From: Amblyomma americanum
Lineage: Eukaryota > Arthropoda > Arachnida > Ixodida > Ixodidae
NCBI RefSeq assembly: GCF_052857255.1
Contig: NC_135505.1
Location: 29,104,499-29,168,498, forward strand
Direction: 5' to 3'
DNA: 64,000 nucleotides
Shown here: positions 60,789 through 64,000 of the stretch, one piece after another
Layout of the letters: the number at the start of each line of letters is the position of its first letter
Position numbering within the stretch: position 1 is the first letter of the stretch
Translations under genes and position numbers: made by a program
The notes under the pieces: generated by a model
Database searches by the model: none
Seen by the model: the letters and a program-made list of their open reading frames with translations, nothing else
What the model was told of the DNA's origin: nothing

Positions 60789-62230
60789 AAGGTTGACTAT
60801 ATCTCTCACGGCGAACTGTTTCATGTGGTGAGAGAACTGATTGAAGAGCCTGGTGAATTGGCCTTTCAAGCAAGATATGGAATCCACAGCGAAAGTTTTT
60901 TGGTGCTCCTTGCTATCTACCTCTCTTCTACTCTTGTCGAGTTTAACAATAAGTTTTATATTCAGATCAATGGGATTTGTATAGGTGATTGCGTAGCCCC
61001 AGTGCTCTGCAATAATTTTCTTAGCAATGTTTGACCGCTCGCTTCTAAGTTTTTTGGATGACGGGTGTGTTCGATGAATTGTCAGATACCTTGATGATTT
61101 TTTAATGCTTTTGAACACCGGACCTAAAGACTCCTATCAGATGATAGTTGAACATGTTTTGGGTGCCTTTAGGCGCTGCTCATCCCAACTGACACTTACT
61201 CACGAGTTAGGCACTAACAACTCCATCCGTTTTTTAAACTTGTTAATAACCTTTTCTGGAGAAGGCCATGTGTGCTGGATGTATTCACCTAGAACAAAAA
61301 AGGCCTCCTACCCTTTGACTCTAACCATTCAAAACTGGTCAAGAGAGGTATTGGTGAAGCTTGTTTCCAGAACGCTGTGAAAAAAAAGTTGCTGCCACAA
61401 CGTGTCAACCAGTGTCACTACGCAAGCCTAACGCCTGTCTGATGCAGGTTTCCCAGCAGAAATGTTGAGAGCGGTCGCTGAATCCATATCTAAACGGGTG
61501 AACGGCGGGGTCAAGAAGAGAAACAATGATGCCACTGACAAAAGAAAAAAAATTCGTCATGCCTTATTTGCACAAAGTGGCGCACAATGTTAAGAACGTC
61601 GCCGAGCGCCAAAGGGTCAATTTGATTTTTTCGGCTCCCGTCAAGCTTTCAGGTCTTTGTGCACTAATTATGCCTGGCGGAAACAAGAAGCATTGCACGA
61701 CCAAACGTAGAACTATGTACGCAAAGTGCCGGACCAAAGGGATTCACAAGATTTCGCTGACCTGTGGAAAATTTTACATGGGTCCGACGGGTGACTGTGT
61801 GAACGAGAGGATGCGCAAGCACAAAACAATATTTGGCGCTGGTGAAGATGGCAATCCTTCTTCGCACTGTAGTAGATGTCCTGGGAAATGTTCCCCAGGT
61901 TTCTCTGATGTCACCATTTTGGGTTTTAAAAAATAACGGAAGACCCGCGAAATCTTTGAGGCCTTTCAAATAGCCAAACAGGGCGATGCTTGCGTCAGTT
62001 CACCATCGATAGCGCTGATGATAAAAGAACATGATTATTTGAATAACCATGTTTGAGTGTCTGTCCTGCCTTGGCGCATGCGTTGAGATTACTCGGCGGT
62101 CTGTACTCAATAAAGAATTTAGCTGTTAGTCCAGCCGTTGTCCTGTGTGGTTCTCTCCTTGTGTGCTTGTCTTTTTTTGGCTGTTTATTTCTTCTTTAAC
62201 ATGCCATACCAACAGGCCCACCATTCTGCC
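60789..62230 (+). mobile_element. PLE fragment replacing the middle of the RTE
   Basis: A decayed PLE from the middle of RT (ISHGELFHVV, about 60799-60828; GICIGDCVAPVLCN, about 60975-61015), the palm remnant VRYLDDFL in changed frame (about 61078-61105, catalytic box partly recognisable), NNSIRFLNL (61218-61245), linker MPYLHKVAHNVKNVAERQRV (61556-61620), Cys knuckle and GIY-YIG remnant ISLTCGKFYMGPTGDCVNE (about 61750-61810). It ends in a poly(A)-signal region (AATAAAG, 62110) and T-rich 3' sequence. The GIY Tyr positions are altered (HKIS for VYEI). Confidence 0.85.
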
Positions 62231-62234
62231 CTGC

Positions 62235-62812
62235 TTCATGAAAGTAACTAGATAGATAAGAATATGGGGGAGCGCATATGGCAGGTTTTCTCAGATCATT
62301 AATGGCAGTTTACCGATATCCCTAAAGAGAAAAGTATACAACAGCTGTATCTTGCCGGTCCTTACCTACGGGGCAGAAAAGTGGAGGCTATCGAAAAGGG
62401 TTGAGCTTCAGTTAAGTTCAACGCAGCGAGCCATGGAAATAAAAATGATAGGGTAGCGTTAAAAGACCGGAAGCGGCCAGAGTGGGTGAGGGAACAAACG
62501 CGGGTTAATGACATCCTAGTAGAAATCAAGAGGAAGAAGAAATGGGCATGTAATGCCTATTTCTGTAAATGGGCAGGGCATGTAATGCGAAGGCAAGATA
62601 AGCGCTGGTGCTTAAGGGTAACGGAGCAGATTCCTAGAGAGGGCATGCGTAGCAGGGGGCTGCCGAATATTAGGTGGGCGGATAGGAATAAACAAGTTTG
62701 CAGGCATAGGGTGGGCGCAGCTGGCAAAGGACGGGGTTAATTGGAGATAAAGGGGAGAGGCCTTTGCCCTGCAGTGGGTGTAGTAAGGCTGGTGATGATG
62801 ATGATGATGATT
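62235..62812 (+). mobile_element. RTE LINE 3' end with GATGAT tail
   Basis: Continues an RTE C terminus: SAYGRFSQ-like, LPVLTYGAEKWRL in broken frame (about 62355-62395), KDRKRPEWVREQTRVND (about 62463-62515), QDKRWCLRVTEQIPREGMRS (about 62595-62650), then the 3' UTR GGCCTTTGCCCTGCAGTGGG and a run of GATGAT to 62812. About 500-600 bases of RTE that should separate it from 60788 (RT palm and thumb) are missing. Confidence 0.88.
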
Positions 62813-63145
62813 TCTTCGAACAGCACTGCTAGACTAGCCTCACCGGATATAATTTTCTAGCGTTAAACGTTGGCAGGTTCAGATTCCAACGGCGGCCTTT
62901 CCGGAGCCAGAGATTCTTAGCACCCTCCGCTTTCGACACAGGTCTGACCGCCGCCTTGGTCAGTTGCTCTGCCGCTGTTCGGTACTCAGGGCCGAGGGAT
63001 AAATGCCTTATTTAGTAAGGAAGTTGCGGCCAATTATTACACCAGGGTTGCGATTACTGTTCTGGGGACGTAGTACGTTGTTGGTTCTAGTCAGCAAGAT
63101 CGGGCCGCACCCCAGGCCTTTTAATGCAATTCTATCGACACGCTG
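62813..63145 (-). mobile_element. RTE LINE 5' end, inverted, abutting the tail
   Basis: On the minus strand this is the RTE 5' leader (from about 63145, GGCCTGGGGTGCGGCCCGAT, then ACAACGTACTACGTCCCCAG) and N-terminal region with HRWNLNLPTFNA-type sequence near 62895, ending at the SLAVLF-coding stretch at 62813-62835. That is the point where the sense element at 59150 begins. It overlaps the + copy at 54536-54860 in content. Confidence 0.87.
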
Positions 63146-63175
63146 AGTTTTTTTTTTTAATATTCGGAGGTGAAT

Positions 63176-63262
63176 TCCGCGGCCCCGGGATCCGAACGCC
63201 GGTCGTCTTGCACGTGAGGTGTATGCTCTATCTCTACGTCATCGCTGCTCCTCCCTGGGGGT
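63176..63262 (-). mobile_element. tRNA-derived SINE head or tRNA pseudogene
   Basis: On the minus strand GATGACGTAGAGATAGAGCA fits a pol III A box / D arm, and GTTCGGATCCCGG fits a B box / T arm, with tRNA-like spacing and an anticodon-loop-like CTCACGT (CAC, Val type) between. The acceptor stem does not pair well, so a functional tRNA is unlikely. A run of A follows (complement of 63151-63160), as in a SINE. Confidence 0.6.
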
Positions 63263-64000
63263 TCTAAATTATCGGGAGCTCTCCGCTACGGTTCCCCAAT
63301 TTTCCGTTGATGGGGGAGAGTGAACGCTTGGCGGCTGCCGTTGTAGCTTCCTAAATGGTCTGTATTGAATGGCTTTTATAAAGCTATTAGAGCTGTCGCT
63401 GCAAAAAGTCAAACGAAGGCGCTTCCGAGAGTCATGTAGTTGTCTGTGGCAAGATTTTGTTGTGTTTGCAGATTAAAGCACTTTCACTTGAACGCCGCTT
63501 AACTCGCGGCTAAATGTCCCGATGTGAATGTGACGCGCGAATGGATTCGCAACCTATTGGCCGCATCCTTTGTTATACTATTTAACCACATGTCTGCGAC
63601 TCTGGAGGTGATTACTCTGTAAACATCCTCTTTGAAGTCCTCTCAAAGGTCTGAGGTGTCTCTCAGAGCGCACTTAATTCTTGTCTTCTCTTACAGCGCA
63701 CTTTCACCTTCTTAGACTCATCCTCCTCTCTCTGGACTCCCTTGCCGTTATATTACCAGCTGGGTTCGGTGCTCTAAACCGCGGACGTTTAGATTGTCTA
63801 AACTCTGTTATTAAAGATCTTCCCCCTCTATCTTGTTTAGAGCGGCTTAAGCAGAGAGCGTTCACATTGCCCTGTGTGGTCATATACAGGTAACACAGGC
63901 TAGCCTGAAATTAAAAGCTCAGAGTGCGCAAAAGAGGGGAGACAGCGATCATGATAAATTTATCGCAATTTTTCTGCAGCATGAAAGAAGGGAAAAGCAG
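63263..64000. other. Anonymous DNA to the window edge
   Basis: No recognisable element. The pyrimidine-rich part near 63660-63730 has a frame of 70 codons without motifs. Confidence 0.5.

Noticed and set aside
61985..62040. Possible hammerhead ribozyme (GCGCTGATGA followed by a short hairpin) at the PLE 3' end
   Set aside because: The GAAA core and the flanking pairing of the fold are not evident by eye. Needs a covariance search to revisit.

Overview
The window looks like a piece of an ixodid (hard) tick nuclear genome, probably a metastriate genus. The evidence is at least four recognisable copies (plus two decayed ones) of the tRNA-Ser-like tick SINE Ruka, tick-style RTE and CR1/Jockey-type LINEs, Penelope-like elements (PLEs) with GIY-YIG endonuclease remnants, and no dense or operon-like coding. 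I see one convincing host gene. It is a Cip/Kip cyclin-dependent kinase inhibitor (arthropod dacapo, vertebrate CDKN1/p27 family) on the + strand. Exon 1 (24288-24513) carries the CDI domain, a 24.2-kb intron follows, and exon 2 (48716-48807) restores the FY motif and the stop codon. A long A+T-rich 3' UTR ends near an AATAAA at 53124. Most other long open frames are chance frames in G+C-rich DNA or decayed retroelements.

Layout. 1-4860: an antisense RTE LINE that runs off the left edge with an open frame, head to head with a decayed CR1/Jockey-type LINE; a 130-bp patch of the second lies inside the endonuclease of the first. A (TA)n array holding a Ruka SINE follows. 4896-16515: mostly anonymous DNA with one RTE scrap, a 103-bp palindrome and a clear 920-bp hAT-type MITE with an 8-bp target duplication. 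16516-21929: a tandemly duplicated LINE 5' region (the first copy cut off at an antisense Ruka), then a decayed LINE with ORF1, ORF2 and an AAAT tail. 22025-23870: RTE 3' scrap and anonymous DNA.

23871-53150: the inhibitor gene. Its intron holds Ruka copies, an RTE 3' end, a probable solo LTR with a 4-bp target duplication, an abundant-type interspersed repeat, several G+C-rich blocks, a 29-bp G run and an almost complete PLE with terminal inverted repeats just before exon 2. A MITE-like element sits in the 3' UTR.

53151-64000: a repeat graveyard. It holds a second copy of the interspersed repeat, a second palindrome whose core resembles PLE ends, an RTE 5' scrap, a G+C-rich block, a large PLE inverted pair, an RTE whose middle is replaced by a PLE and whose missing 5' end lies inverted just after its tail, and a tRNA-like SINE piece.

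Limits: everything was read by eye, without alignment. Element ends are usually good to about 10-30 bases except where target duplications fix them. LINE clade names are provisional.
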